A stretch of DNA of 64,000 nt from RDXT01 sp033762375 (GTDB lineage Bacteria > Bacteroidota > Bacteroidia > J057). Shown here piece by piece: positions 27,057 to 36,426 of the stretch; positions within the stretch are counted from its first letter, which is position 1; the number at the start of each line of letters is the position of its first letter. The stretch is taken from contig JANRLQ010000102.1 of NCBI GenBank assembly GCA_033762375.1, positions 1-64,000 on the forward strand, read 5' to 3'. A program made the translations under genes and the position numbers. The notes under the pieces are model-generated. The model did not search any database. It was not told the DNA's origin and saw only the letters and a list, made by a program, of their open reading frames with translations.

Positions 27057-28351
27057 GGGCGGAGAGATTGAGGGTCAGCAGATATATGGGGGCGGTGGTT
27101 GCGCGAAAAGTATATCCAGGAGAAGGCCATTCCGATCACCCCGGCGATGGCCAGGATATAACTGATCTGAAGGAAAAAATTTTTCCAGCTGATGTCACCT
27201 GCCCCAAAGTTTTTGTAAAACAAGGTGGCGACACTGCCCAGGTATCCAAAGGAGTCAGCCAGGTAGATCAGGAACCCGACATTGCTCACATACCGGAAGG
27301 CAGCAATCATCCGGTCAAAGAGGATGCTGTTAAATGGAATATAGGCCACATACGTCCCAAATCCGGTCATGAGGATAAACACAGTATCCGGGATCCATCC
27401 CTGCTGAAAACCCAGTGCCGCAATGCCGGTGAGAGCGATCCCGATGATGATGGTCAGGTGATTGACCATCAGGGCCTTAACATTGTCCCGTACGAGGACC
27501 AATAACATCAGGGCTGTCAGCACCAGGAGTGAGACGGGGGTTTCGGTCTGCGAAAAATTAGGCCGGTCGGCTCCCGGACGTATGTCCTGCCAGATCTCGG
27601 CGAGAAAATTGTCCCGGAAGTCCCGGTACGCAGTGAGGAGCATGTACACGAGGATGAGCAGGATCAGTCCCGGGGCAAACCGCCTGAAAAAAGCGACCCT
27701 TTCCTGGCCTGACATGGGCAGGCGCCGGGTCCGGAGCTGCTCATCTTCAGCCGATGGCGGGGGCACCAGGCTCAGTATCCAGACTGCCAGCAGCAGGGCC
27801 GGCACAAATACCAGCCCGGTCATAAAAGGCATCCAGGCCTCGGAGACCCCGGCGCCCATGAGCAGGTTGGCTACGTCCTTGACAAATCCGGACGCAAAAA
27901 TAAAGCTGGCGCACAGGCCCAGGCCCATGATTTCGGTTTGTTTGCGGCCTTCCAAAAAGGAAAACACCAGCCCAAACACCATCCCGAGCGGGATACCGTT
28001 CAGAAACATAAACCAGATGCTCCAGGGAGCAGGCGTGAGGGCAAATCCCAGCAAGGCCAGCTCTGCGATCAGGATCAGCAAAAGCAGGCCCGGCACCCGC
28101 CTGTCGCCTTTCATCTCCGAGACGACCTTGATCCCGATAAACTTGGACATCATGTAGCCGATCACCTGTGCGATGGCCAGGGCAGACTTAAAGGACAATC
28201 CCCACAGGGCATCTGTCTGGGCATACGTAGCCGCTGTGAAGGGCTTACGAAAGGAGTACATACAGGAGTAGGTGAGAAAGGCTGCCGCCATCACCACCAG
28301 GGTGAATGCCGTGGGCGGGAGGGCGGAGAGGCGCTGGCGAAAGGAAGACAT
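27053..28351 (-). CDS. DUF5690-family MFS-like transporter, candidate phosphonate carrier
   Basis: A 432-residue inner-membrane protein with about twelve predicted helices. Major-facilitator-like features are visible (YSFRKPFTAATYAQ near the start, a glycine-rich segment GIPLGMVFGLVFSFLEGRKQTE in the first half). It fits the DUF5690 family that is common in Bacteroidota. It is coupled to phnA by a GTGA overlap and starts nine bases after the PHP gene, so it is in the phosphonate operon. The simplest reading is that it imports a phosphonate or exports a product. The substrate is not shown by sequence. Confidence 0.8.
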   Translation of the reverse strand: MSSFRQRLSALPPTAFTLVVMAAAFLTYSCMYSFRKPFTAATYAQTDALWGLSFKSALAIAQVIGYMMSKFIGIKVVSEMKGDRRVPGLLLLILIAELALLGFALTPAPWSIWFMFLNGIPLGMVFGLVFSFLEGRKQTEIMGLGLCASFIFASGFVKDVANLLMGAGVSEAWMPFMTGLVFVPALLLAVWILSLVPPPSAEDEQLRTRRLPMSGQERVAFFRRFAPGLILLILVYMLLTAYRDFRDNFLAEIWQDIRPGADRPNFSQTETPVSLLVLTALMLLVLVRDNVKALMVNHLTIIIGIALTGIAALGFQQGWIPDTVFILMTGFGTYVAYIPFNSILFDRMIAAFRYVSNVGFLIYLADSFGYLGSVATLFYKNFGAGDISWKNFFLQISYILAIAGVIGMAFSWIYFSRNHRPHISADPQSLRP

Positions 28352-28360
28352 GCGGGAGGA

Positions 28361-29221
28361 TTATAAGTAGAGGCCTTTTTCGTCAAAATCTGCTACCTGC
28401 CAGCCTCCTTTATATAAAAGAGACATCTGTCGGTAGCCAAGCCTGCGGAGCATCGCTGCCACCTCCGCAAAGTATGCATCGGTGTCGTCCGGGTGATGTG
28501 CGTCTGAGCTCAGGGTCACGGGGATGCCCATGTGGTGCATTTCTTTCAGGATCCACGGAGAAGGGTAGGGGTCCGGGGTGATTTTTTTGAGCATGCCCCG
28601 GGTATTGACCTCAATGATGGCCTTGTGACCCCGTATCTCCTCCAGGGTCTCCATCACTGCCTGCCGGTACCAGGGCGCATCTTCGGAGAATAATTTCCCG
28701 TCTTCTGCCTGAATTTTGATCTTGTCGAGATGCCCCACGATTTCCGGACGGTCATCCCGCATCATATCCCGCACCGTGCGGTAGTAGTGGGTAACGGCTG
28801 CCTCGGCACTCCCCCCAAACAACTCAACGATCCCCCGCAGAAACTGATAATGTCCGCCATCTATCTCCCACCAGGCGCCATTTTGCATCTGCCCGGCTAC
28901 GTGTACAGATCCTACGATATACTCAACTCCCGCTGCCCTGAACGCTGCTGATCGGCCCGCAACCCCGGGAATATAGTCTAACTCCAGCCCGATATATACC
29001 TCCATCGCGCTCCGGAGCCGCTGTCTCACGACCTGAAGCTCATGGATATATGCCTCAAACCGGTCCGGACGCATGGTCCAGGACTTGCCGATGTCAGCCG
29101 GTCCGTGAGATGATACGCCCCATGCCAAAAATCCTTTGGCAGCAGCGGCAGCCAGGTATTGCTCGGGCGAGCCTTTCCCGTCACAGTAATAGGTATGGCT
29201 ATGATAGTTGGTCCAGGCCAT
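28361..29221 (-). CDS. PHP-domain phosphoesterase, HisK-type histidinol-phosphatase-like
   Basis: A 286-residue metal-dependent phosphatase of the PHP superfamily. Metal-site motifs are complete and in order: YHSHTYYCDG, VSSHGP, GLELDYI, YIVGSVH, GHLDKI and LSSDAHHP. It resembles HisK, which removes phosphate from histidinol phosphate, but no histidine-synthesis gene is near. Placed first in an operon with phnA and phnY, it may act on a phosphorylated or phosphonate-linked intermediate. The start at 29221 gives MAWTNYHSHTYYC; an ATG ten codons upstream is less likely. Confidence 0.85.
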   Translation of the reverse strand: MAWTNYHSHTYYCDGKGSPEQYLAAAAAKGFLAWGVSSHGPADIGKSWTMRPDRFEAYIHELQVVRQRLRSAMEVYIGLELDYIPGVAGRSAAFRAAGVEYIVGSVHVAGQMQNGAWWEIDGGHYQFLRGIVELFGGSAEAAVTHYYRTVRDMMRDDRPEIVGHLDKIKIQAEDGKLFSEDAPWYRQAVMETLEEIRGHKAIIEVNTRGMLKKITPDPYPSPWILKEMHHMGIPVTLSSDAHHPDDTDAYFAEVAAMLRRLGYRQMSLLYKGGWQVADFDEKGLYL

Positions 29222-29555
29222 GCAGATGATTGAGTGTGGCGAACGGTTCACAATATCAGCCCCCCGGACGAAAAATACAGCATCTGCGTGCAGGATTTAT
29301 GATTTGATAATATGCTGACCGGGAAAATGCACAGGCTGCCCCTCACCAGTGGACATGGTTTCAGCCGGGCTTCAAGGTATCTGAAGGAAAAAGACCGCCC
29401 ATGTGAAGGAGGGGCACAAGTGAGGGTGAATAAAAAAGTTGATCAAAATTTTGTATATATCTATATATCTAAATATATTTGAATATAGATGATTGTATTT
29501 GTGTTCTTTCCGCCTATTCTCCTACACTACTGTTACTTGTTAACCTGAAAGGACT
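29222..29555. other. Divergent intergenic region between the phosphonate operon and the porin
   Basis: About 334 bases without a gene. The left third is GC-rich. From about 29440 it is very AT-rich, with TATATATC/TAAATATATTTGAATATAGA runs. TGTATTTG near 29496 is a possible -7 box for the porin, one mismatch from TAnnTTTG. Promoters for both the minus-strand phosphonate operon and the plus-strand porin should lie here. Confidence 0.45.
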
Positions 29556-31022
29556 ATGAATTTTTTGACACGCACCCTGTTTGTGTTGGCATTTGTGCTG
29601 TTAGGGACTTACACAGCGCTGGGCCAGGGCAGTGACACCTACAAGACGGGTCTTAAGGTCAATCTTACGGAAGACGGAAGCCGGTATGTGCGGTTTATCG
29701 TCTGGAACCAGATGTGGACCCGTGTGACCCAAAACAATCCCGGCACCGCCGGTCTGGACGGCAATGAGCAGCCGACCTCGGTGGATATCGGGCTGCGCCG
29801 GGCCCGTTTTTTGGCCTATGCCCAGATCACGCCCCGCTACCTGATCCTGACCCACTGGGGGATCAACAACCAGACCTTTGTGAACGGCGGGGCCCCGGGA
29901 GGAGGACTCTCCGGTAATCCCGGCACCCTGTCTGGCTCCGGATCTGTCACCGGTACGGCAGATACGGCCGGAGCCGTCACAGGTAGTGCCAGTGTCTCCG
30001 TCAACGGCGCCTCTGCTAAAAAGCCGCAGATTTTTTTTCATGACTTCTGGAATGAATATCTCGTAGCCAAAGGCAAAAAAGCCAATCTGGCGGTCGGATT
30101 TGGCCTGCATTACTGGAATGGAGTATCGCGTATGTCCAGTGCCTCCACCCTCAATTTTCTGGCCGTGGATGCCCCGATTTTTAACTGGTACAATATCGAA
30201 CTCACAGACCAGTTTGCCCGGCAGTACGGGATCTATGCCAAAGGCAAGGTTGGGAAACTGGATTATCGTTTTCACCTGAACAAACCCTTCTCTGTCAATC
30301 AGTTAGCCTCAGCTACTTCGACCCGTGCTTTCCATGCCCCGACAGACAATCTGGCTACAGGCGGATATGTCAACTGGCAGTTTCTGGATCAGGAGTCTAA
30401 CCTGCTCCCGTTTTTTGTGGGCAGTTATGTCGGCACCAAAAAAGTATTTAACCTCGGTGCTGGTTTTTATCATCACAACGATGCTACCGCCACCAAAAAC
30501 GGAACAGAGGTCACGTACCACGACCAGACCCTTTTCGGCCTGGATGCCTTTGTGGATATGCCCGTAGGCGCCAAGGAAAAAGGCATGGCCGTGACCGGGT
30601 ATGCGAGTTATTACAGCATGAATTTTGGCCCGAATTATTACCGGTCTGTCGGCATCATGAACACCAACGGGTCATTTGATGCCAAATACACCGGGGCTAA
30701 ATCCCTGGACGGCGCAGGCAATGCACGTGCGCTGCTGGGCACGGGGGGCATATTGTACACCCAGGCAGGGCTCCTGCTCCCGACTACCCTCAGCAAAAAA
30801 GTCAAAATCCAGCCATTTGGCTCCTATACCCTCAAAAACCTGGCGTATCTCGGCACGACCGGGCATTATTACGATATCGGCTCCAACTTTTTCCTGGACG
30901 GGCACCATGCCAAGTTTACGGTTCAGTGGTCTTCCCGTCCGGTATTTGTGAACGGGCAGAGCGGGCCGGAGGTGAATAGCCGCCGGGGTGAGTTTATTCT
31001 TCAGACACAGATTTTCCTCTGA
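29556..31022 (+). CDS. Outer-membrane porin-like beta-barrel protein
   Basis: A 488-residue protein with a signal peptide (about 1-23, ending YTALGQ) and alternating strands through to an aromatic end (FILQTQIFL), typical of outer-membrane barrels. SVDIGLRRARFLAYAQITPRY resembles the first strands of phosphate-selective (OprO/OprP-like) porins. Residues about 108-152 are a low-complexity Gly/Ser/Thr/Val insert, probably an exposed or periplasmic loop. Specificity cannot be read. It is divergent from the phosphonate operon, so a link to phosphonate or phosphate uptake is conceivable but unproven. Confidence 0.75.
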   Translation: MNFLTRTLFVLAFVLLGTYTALGQGSDTYKTGLKVNLTEDGSRYVRFIVWNQMWTRVTQNNPGTAGLDGNEQPTSVDIGLRRARFLAYAQITPRYLILTHWGINNQTFVNGGAPGGGLSGNPGTLSGSGSVTGTADTAGAVTGSASVSVNGASAKKPQIFFHDFWNEYLVAKGKKANLAVGFGLHYWNGVSRMSSASTLNFLAVDAPIFNWYNIELTDQFARQYGIYAKGKVGKLDYRFHLNKPFSVNQLASATSTRAFHAPTDNLATGGYVNWQFLDQESNLLPFFVGSYVGTKKVFNLGAGFYHHNDATATKNGTEVTYHDQTLFGLDAFVDMPVGAKEKGMAVTGYASYYSMNFGPNYYRSVGIMNTNGSFDAKYTGAKSLDGAGNARALLGTGGILYTQAGLLLPTTLSKKVKIQPFGSYTLKNLAYLGTTGHYYDIGSNFFLDGHHAKFTVQWSSRPVFVNGQSGPEVNSRRGEFILQTQIFL

Positions 31023-31191
31023 TCCTGCTGCTCAGACAGGCAATCCGAGCAGGCGAATCCGGGCAGCGCCACCCCTCCGGGGTCGGCGCTGTTTTGTTTG
31101 GTTGCTTCTCCGGTATTTCGTAATATTATCCTGGGTACGCTGTCCATGGCGGCAGACGTGCCAAGTCAGATTGTTTGGAACCAGCTACTGT

Positions 31192-31404
31192 ATGTGGAAT
31201 CATCTCAAGGGAAAAAAACTGGCTGGGATTTCGGTCCTGTTTGCCATCCTGCTCAACTACCCGATTATCAGCATATTCAGCCAATCGGGTTATATCTGGG
31301 GGGTGCCCCGGTTGTATGCTTCGATTTTTATGATGTGGCTGCTGATGATCATCCTGCTGATCCTGCTGCTTGAGACCCGTGATACCAGCCGCCGATCGTC
31401 ATGA
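31192..31404 (+). CDS. Small two-helix membrane protein coupled to the symporter-kinase gene
   Basis: A 70-residue protein beginning MWNHLKGKKLAGISVLFAIL, with two membrane helices (about 9-30 and 42-63) and a charged tail ETRDTSRRSS. Its TGA overlaps the ATG of the next gene (ATGA), which implies translational coupling. Comparable small ORFs precede sodium-solute-symporter kinases, such as CbrX before CbrA in Pseudomonas, so it is probably an accessory subunit. Similarity to CbrX itself is not claimed. Frames starting further upstream (30988) run through the porin gene and are not preferred. Confidence 0.72.
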   Translation: MWNHLKGKKLAGISVLFAILLNYPIISIFSQSGYIWGVPRLYASIFMMWLLMIILLILLLETRDTSRRSS

Positions 31405-34163
31405 ATATCTGGATTATACTGGTAGCCGGGCTGGGGTACCTCGGGCTGCTGTTTGGGATCGCCTACTGGAGTGAGCGCCGTGGACAGATGGGCAAGAGTG
31501 TCGTCAACAACCCGTATGTATATGCGCTCTCACTGGCCGTTTACTGTACGGCCTGGACGTTTTATGGGAGTGTGGGGCGGGCCTGTACGGCGGGGGTGAG
31601 TTTTCTGGCGATATACCTGGGACCTACCCTGATGGCACCTCTCTGGTATATCATTCTGCGCAAGCTGATTGTGATCGCCCGGTCACAGCATATCAGCTCG
31701 ATTGCTGATTTTATCTCGTCCCGGTACGGCAAAAGTACGTTTCTCGGAGGGCTGGTGAGCCTGATTGCCATTGTCGCCATTATCCCCTATATCTCCCTCC
31801 AGCTCAAAGCGATCTCCTTTAGTCTCGATATTCTGCGCGCAGGCCCGGTACTGCTCGCTTCCGGTGCGCCCTGGACAGATACTGCCCTGTATGTGACCAT
31901 TATCCTGGCCATTTTTACGATACTGTTTGGTACCCGCCACCTCAACCCTGCCGAGCGGCACGAAGGGCTGGTGGCTGCTGTGGCATTTGAGTCTATTGTT
32001 AAGCTGATTGCCTTTCTATCGGTGGGTATATTTGTTACCTGGGGCATATACCAGGGGCCCGGAGACCTGTTTGGGCAGGCAGCCGCTATCCCGGAGCTGG
32101 CAAAACTATTTACCATGGAGGAGGCTGCACTCTCTCCCTGGTCCTGGTGCTGGTTGATACTGGTGTCTATGCTGGCTATTCTGACGCTGCCCCGGCAGTT
32201 TCACGTGGCTGTGATTGAAAACACGGATGTCAGGCACCTGACCAAGGCCATCTGGTTATTTCCGCTGTATATGCTGCTGATCAACCTCTTTGTGCTGCCC
32301 ATCGCGATTGGGGGGGATATGGTTTTTAGTGGGCAGGGATTTGACGGAGATACGTTTGTGCTGAAGTTGCCACTGGCATACGGGCGCGAATGGCTGGCGC
32401 TGCTGGTATTTATAGGAGGGCTCTCGGCGTCCACCAGTATGGTGATTGTCTCCACGATCGCCCTGAGCATCATGGCCAGCAATAACCTGGTGGTACCGCT
32501 GCTGTTGTGGTCGCCTGTCAGGAATCCACTTGGCGGACAGGATATTTCCCGATATCTGCTGCTGATCCGGCGGGTGATTATCGGCATGATCCTCATGCTG
32601 GCCTACTGGTATTTTGCGACCATCGGGGCGGGCACGCCGCTGGTTTCTATCGGGCTGATTTCGTTCACGGGGGTTTCGCAGTTTGCACCTGCGATGCTGG
32701 GGGGGCTTTTTTGGCGGGAAGGCACACGTACGGGAGCACTGGCGGGCTTGCTGGCAGGATGTATCGTGTGGGCTTTTATGTTGCCATTCCCATCGCTGAT
32801 TGAAGCAGGAAGGTTTCCGGCAGAGATTCTCACGACAGGGTTGGGGGGGATATCCTGGCTCAATCCACATGCGTTTTTGGGCGTGAAAGGGATGGACCCG
32901 ATCTCGCACGCAGCCTTCTGGAGTCTGCTGATCAATACGGGCCTGTATGTGAGCGTCTCACTCATGACCCGGCATGATGCCATAGGCCATGCTCAGGCGC
33001 AGCTTTTTGTCAACATATACCGGTACGTGTCCGGCACTCGGGATGCCCGGTCTTCCTATGGCAAAGCTTCTATGCAGGACATCCGCATCCTGCTGCACCG
33101 CTTCTTGGGCCGTGACCGGGCGGATGAACTGGTAACGATGTTTTTCAGGGGAAAACCTGTGCAGCCCGAGACCCTCACGGAGGCCCCGCCAGAGTTGATC
33201 GCCTATGCCGAAAAACTCCTCGGGGGGGCAGTCGGCTCTGCTTCTGCTTACCTGCTCGTCAGCTCCGTGGTCAAGGATACGCCTCTCTCGGTCGGAGAGG
33301 TGATTGACGTACTCAGCGAGACGCAGCAGATCCTCAGCTATAGCCGTGCGCTGGAACAACAATCAGCTGAGCTGGAGCAAGCCAGCGCCAAACTTCACCT
33401 GGCCAATGAGCGGCTCCGTGAGATGGACCGCACCAAAGACGACTTTATCGCGACAGTCACCCACGAACTCCGCACCCCGATCACCTCGATCCGCTCCCTG
33501 GTCAGCATCATGCACGACAATCCGGCCCTGCCGGAGGACAAACGGCAAGAGTTTCTCGGCATAGCCCTCAGAGAGAGTGAGCGCATCTCCCGCCTGATCA
33601 ACCAGGTCCTGGACCTGGAAAAGATGGAGTCCGGACATGCCCGCTGGAACATGACCGAGCTTGACATGGTCGCCCTGATCCAGACCTCCCTGGAGGGATT
33701 TCAGGAAATCTGTACCCAGCGGGGTATCCAACTGCACGTAACCCTCCCGGCCAGGGTACGTCCCTTCACCGGAGACCGGGACCGGCTCATCCAGGTGATG
33801 GTCAACCTGATGTCGAATGCGATTAAGTTCTGCCACGAGACCCGGGGCGAAATACACGTGTCGCTTGAAGAGGCTGGTCATCAGCTCCTGATCCGGGTAC
33901 AGGACAATGGTGTAGGCATTGAGCCGGAGTTCCAGCCGTATATTTTTGACAAATTCACTCAATTTAACGATTATCGTACCGGGAGAGCTACCGGTAGCGG
34001 TCTCGGCCTGAGTATCACGTGGCGGATCGTACGTGTGCACAAGGGTGATATCAGGGTCAGCAGTGAACCCGGACAAGGGGCGGTATTTGAAGTGCGGCTT
34101 CCCCTGAGTGCCGGAGCCGTACAGCCCATGGCTACCCCCTCCTACAATCGCGTGAAAACCTGA
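31401..34163 (+). CDS. CbrA-like sensor: sodium:solute symporter fused to histidine kinase
   Basis: A 920-residue inner-membrane sensor kinase. Residues about 1-520 form a sodium:solute symporter domain of about thirteen helices, with motifs such as YCTAWTFYGSVGRACTAG, ADFISSRYGKS and FVLPIAIGGDM. A STAC-like linker (about 530-620) precedes a coiled coil and HisKA domain with phosphoacceptor His688 in ATVTHELRTPITS. The HATPase_c domain follows, with N-box NLMSNAIKF, G1 box DNGVGIEP and G2 box GSGLGLS. CbrA-type proteins couple substrate sensing or transport to carbon and nitrogen control. The ligand is not visible. The response regulator follows 45 bases later. Confidence 0.94.
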   Translation: MNIWIILVAGLGYLGLLFGIAYWSERRGQMGKSVVNNPYVYALSLAVYCTAWTFYGSVGRACTAGVSFLAIYLGPTLMAPLWYIILRKLIVIARSQHISSIADFISSRYGKSTFLGGLVSLIAIVAIIPYISLQLKAISFSLDILRAGPVLLASGAPWTDTALYVTIILAIFTILFGTRHLNPAERHEGLVAAVAFESIVKLIAFLSVGIFVTWGIYQGPGDLFGQAAAIPELAKLFTMEEAALSPWSWCWLILVSMLAILTLPRQFHVAVIENTDVRHLTKAIWLFPLYMLLINLFVLPIAIGGDMVFSGQGFDGDTFVLKLPLAYGREWLALLVFIGGLSASTSMVIVSTIALSIMASNNLVVPLLLWSPVRNPLGGQDISRYLLLIRRVIIGMILMLAYWYFATIGAGTPLVSIGLISFTGVSQFAPAMLGGLFWREGTRTGALAGLLAGCIVWAFMLPFPSLIEAGRFPAEILTTGLGGISWLNPHAFLGVKGMDPISHAAFWSLLINTGLYVSVSLMTRHDAIGHAQAQLFVNIYRYVSGTRDARSSYGKASMQDIRILLHRFLGRDRADELVTMFFRGKPVQPETLTEAPPELIAYAEKLLGGAVGSASAYLLVSSVVKDTPLSVGEVIDVLSETQQILSYSRALEQQSAELEQASAKLHLANERLREMDRTKDDFIATVTHELRTPITSIRSLVSIMHDNPALPEDKRQEFLGIALRESERISRLINQVLDLEKMESGHARWNMTELDMVALIQTSLEGFQEICTQRGIQLHVTLPARVRPFTGDRDRLIQVMVNLMSNAIKFCHETRGEIHVSLEEAGHQLLIRVQDNGVGIEPEFQPYIFDKFTQFNDYRTGRATGSGLGLSITWRIVRVHKGDIRVSSEPGQGAVFEVRLPLSAGAVQPMATPSYNRVKT

Positions 34164-34208
34164 TAGCTGTTTATTCCTGATTATTGCCTGCTACTTTTTC
34201 AATGACTT

Positions 34209-34592
34209 ATGCCTGATACCTCACCCTCCAGGGTCCTGATAGTGGACGACGAGCCCGGGATCGTAACCGCCATCGAGTTTCTGATGCAGCAACATGGATT
34301 CGTGACCGAAACGGCCTATCACGGTGCGGATGCCCTGACCAAAATTGGCCCCTTTGACCCTCAACTGGTGATCCTGGATGTATCTATGCCCCGGATGGAT
34401 GGGTTTGAGGTCGCGCTTGAGATTCGGAAACAGCCACATTTTCAAGATATTAGTATTGTGTTTCTGACGGCTCGCGGGACCGAGTCAGATAAGCTCAAAG
34501 GATACGGCTCCGGCGCCGACAGGTATATGACCAAACCCTTTGACAACCACGAGCTGGTGCGTATCGTGCAGGATATGCTGGAGCGCTGGTAA
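34209..34592 (+). CDS. Single-domain response regulator (CheY-like receiver)
   Basis: A 127-residue receiver domain with acidic pocket Asp13-Asp14 (IVDDEPG), phosphoacceptor Asp57 (VILDVSMPRMDG), a Thr in FLTARG, and the conserved Lys in MTKPFD. No output domain follows, so it must act by protein contacts or a phosphorelay. It directly follows the CbrA-like kinase and is its probable partner. CbrB of Pseudomonas, by contrast, has AAA+ and DNA-binding domains. Confidence 0.93.
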   Translation: MPDTSPSRVLIVDDEPGIVTAIEFLMQQHGFVTETAYHGADALTKIGPFDPQLVILDVSMPRMDGFEVALEIRKQPHFQDISIVFLTARGTESDKLKGYGSGADRYMTKPFDNHELVRIVQDMLERW

Positions 34593-34701
34593 AGGCGAAA
34601 GAATTGGAGGGAAATGTTGTGTAATTATCAGTTTTTTTTCATATATTATCCCTCCAATACAGCTGGCACCTGCCAGTTGGCTGACCTTTACTTCTTGACG
34701 T

Positions 34702-35412
34702 ATGAAGCATTCGCTGAGTCCTGACTGGTTTGTAGAAGGGGTACTGGATTTTGAGTACAAAAAGTATGTGTTGCTGGCCTGGCTCCAGCAGGTACAGCAG
34801 GAGTTTGCACAAGTCAAGCTATATCCGGCCCTGGCAGATCTGGTGTTTCAGTACAACAACCTCACCGGGTACCGGGAAAACCGGCAGCGGATAGCGGGGT
34901 TATTTCCGGCCCGGCTGGATGAGGCGGAGTTCCGGCGGCTCAACCTGGCTTTTCAGGCAGTCCACAGCGAGGGAGCCGATCTGGAAGAGATCAATGCCAT
35001 CGTGGACTATGCCATTCCCATCGTACACGAGCATCTGCGGGAGGGCAAGGACCTCTACGATCATATTGACACCCAGTTGTTGATAGAGCCGGTGGGAATC
35101 ACCCCGCTGTACAAGCAGGAAGGGTATATATTCCTCAGGATCAGTACCTCACGGGAGGTACGTATTTTTCAGTACCGGATCACTTTTTTTGAAAACGCCG
35201 ATGTCCAGTACCACGGGATCACCCTCCAGTATGTGGACGCTGTCACGGTGAGCCTTGTCCAGACGGTAGAGTCCCTGAAACTCGATCTTATCCGTACGTA
35301 TACCCAGCTGCCCAATCCCGCTACATACCTGCTGGTGGCCCCGGCTCCCTACCCGGAAGAAGCCTCCCTGATCCCGATCGCCAAGCGCAAGCTGCTGGCG
35401 TATCTGCGCTGA
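34702..35412 (+). CDS. Conserved-looking protein of unknown function
   Basis: A 236-residue soluble protein with no signal peptide. The N-terminal half is helical (YKKYVLLAWLQQVQQEFAQVKLYPALADLV, LEEINAIVDYAIPIVHEHLREGKDL). The C-terminal half is beta-rich (IFLRISTSREVRIFQYRITFF, GITLQYVDAVTVSL). I do not recognise a family. It is convergent with the CBS-HEPN gene, with two bases between the ends. Its start is set by ATG at 34702 after a clear gap from the response regulator. Confidence 0.7.
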   Translation: MKHSLSPDWFVEGVLDFEYKKYVLLAWLQQVQQEFAQVKLYPALADLVFQYNNLTGYRENRQRIAGLFPARLDEAEFRRLNLAFQAVHSEGADLEEINAIVDYAIPIVHEHLREGKDLYDHIDTQLLIEPVGITPLYKQEGYIFLRISTSREVRIFQYRITFFENADVQYHGITLQYVDAVTVSLVQTVESLKLDLIRTYTQLPNPATYLLVAPAPYPEEASLIPIAKRKLLAYLR

Positions 35413-35414
35413 GG

Positions 35415-36320
35415 TCACAGGTCCAGGTACTTCCACATGAGACGGCTCCCGTTGAGCAGGGCCGGGTCAAAGTCTTTGAGCGACTGAAGCCGCAGGCGGT
35501 TGGAGAGGCGTATATTCTCCTCTACCGCTTTGCGGAGTTTCACCCGGAGTTTGCGGTAACATTTCACAAACGTAAAAATCCGCCGGAAATGCAGCTCCAG
35601 CGATTCAAATGAAAACAACTCCCCGGACCGCTCGACTACGTCCAGTCCGTGCATAATGCTGTTGCGCAGCTCCCGCAGGTCGTTGATATCATCTTTTTCG
35701 ATATCCAGCAGGTTTTTGCTCCGGGCAAAATGGATCAGGTCATGGATAGAAAATCCCTGGAGATGCCCAGGCGTGGAGGCGTCCTCCTGCTCGGTGCGTT
35801 TGCTGGCACGTTCTATATCCAGCTCGATCCGGCGTTTGTTGCTGGCTGAGGCCTGCGGCAGGATCTGGCGCAGATAGACAATCATGTCCTCATTGCGGAG
35901 GCCCCTGAGAAAAATCAGGTCCCGGAGTTTATGCTCAAAATCAAGCAGATACGCATAATAGTTCATCAGCACCACAGGTTTGTTGTAGTCGCAGATATGT
36001 ACGACCCCCACGATATGCTGATGGTCCACCACAAAAATTACGTTGTGCGGGCTGGCCTGAAATTTTTCCAGCAGGTCCTTGTCCTGGAAGATCAGCTCGT
36101 CTGCATGGACATATTGTTCCGGCTGGAGTTGGTTGGGTCCTTTGAAATATTCCCCATCCAGCTCATAGTAAGACATAGGTTTGAGCAGATTGGGCAGATA
36201 GCTGATCTTGAGTAGCTGACAGAAATGCCGACACTCCGCCAGGGCCCCGCTGTCAAAGTAGATCAGGTCCCGCTCCATGATGTCCCGGAATGTCAGGTTC
36301 TTGAGTTCAATTACAGCCAT
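35415..36320 (-). CDS. CBS-like domain protein with HEPN-like C-terminal domain
   Basis: A 301-residue soluble protein. The N-terminal part has a CBS-like pattern: LTFRDIMERDLIYFD (about 9-23) matches the first CBS strand and helix, and VIFVVDHQHIVGVVHICDYNKPVV (about 94-117) matches the last part, with an insert between. Residues about 125-265 are helical and contain RNSIMH (Arg219 to His224), the R-x4-H motif of HEPN domains, in the usual setting ELRNSIMHGLD. HEPN proteins are often RNases or nucleotidyl-transfer partners. A Ser/Thr/Glu linker lies at about 175-190. The combination is unusual. The gene is alone on its strand; the neighbouring methionine genes are separate. Confidence 0.7.
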   Translation of the reverse strand: MAVIELKNLTFRDIMERDLIYFDSGALAECRHFCQLLKISYLPNLLKPMSYYELDGEYFKGPNQLQPEQYVHADELIFQDKDLLEKFQASPHNVIFVVDHQHIVGVVHICDYNKPVVLMNYYAYLLDFEHKLRDLIFLRGLRNEDMIVYLRQILPQASASNKRRIELDIERASKRTEQEDASTPGHLQGFSIHDLIHFARSKNLLDIEKDDINDLRELRNSIMHGLDVVERSGELFSFESLELHFRRIFTFVKCYRKLRVKLRKAVEENIRLSNRLRLQSLKDFDPALLNGSRLMWKYLDL

Positions 36321-36426
36321 AGGCAGAATACATTTCTCGGAAGCGTGAACAGGTGAGACCAGACGTTTCGATTCGTTTGCCGGTAAATATACAGAATATG
36401 TGCCAGCCTCAGCAGGGTGCTATCAT

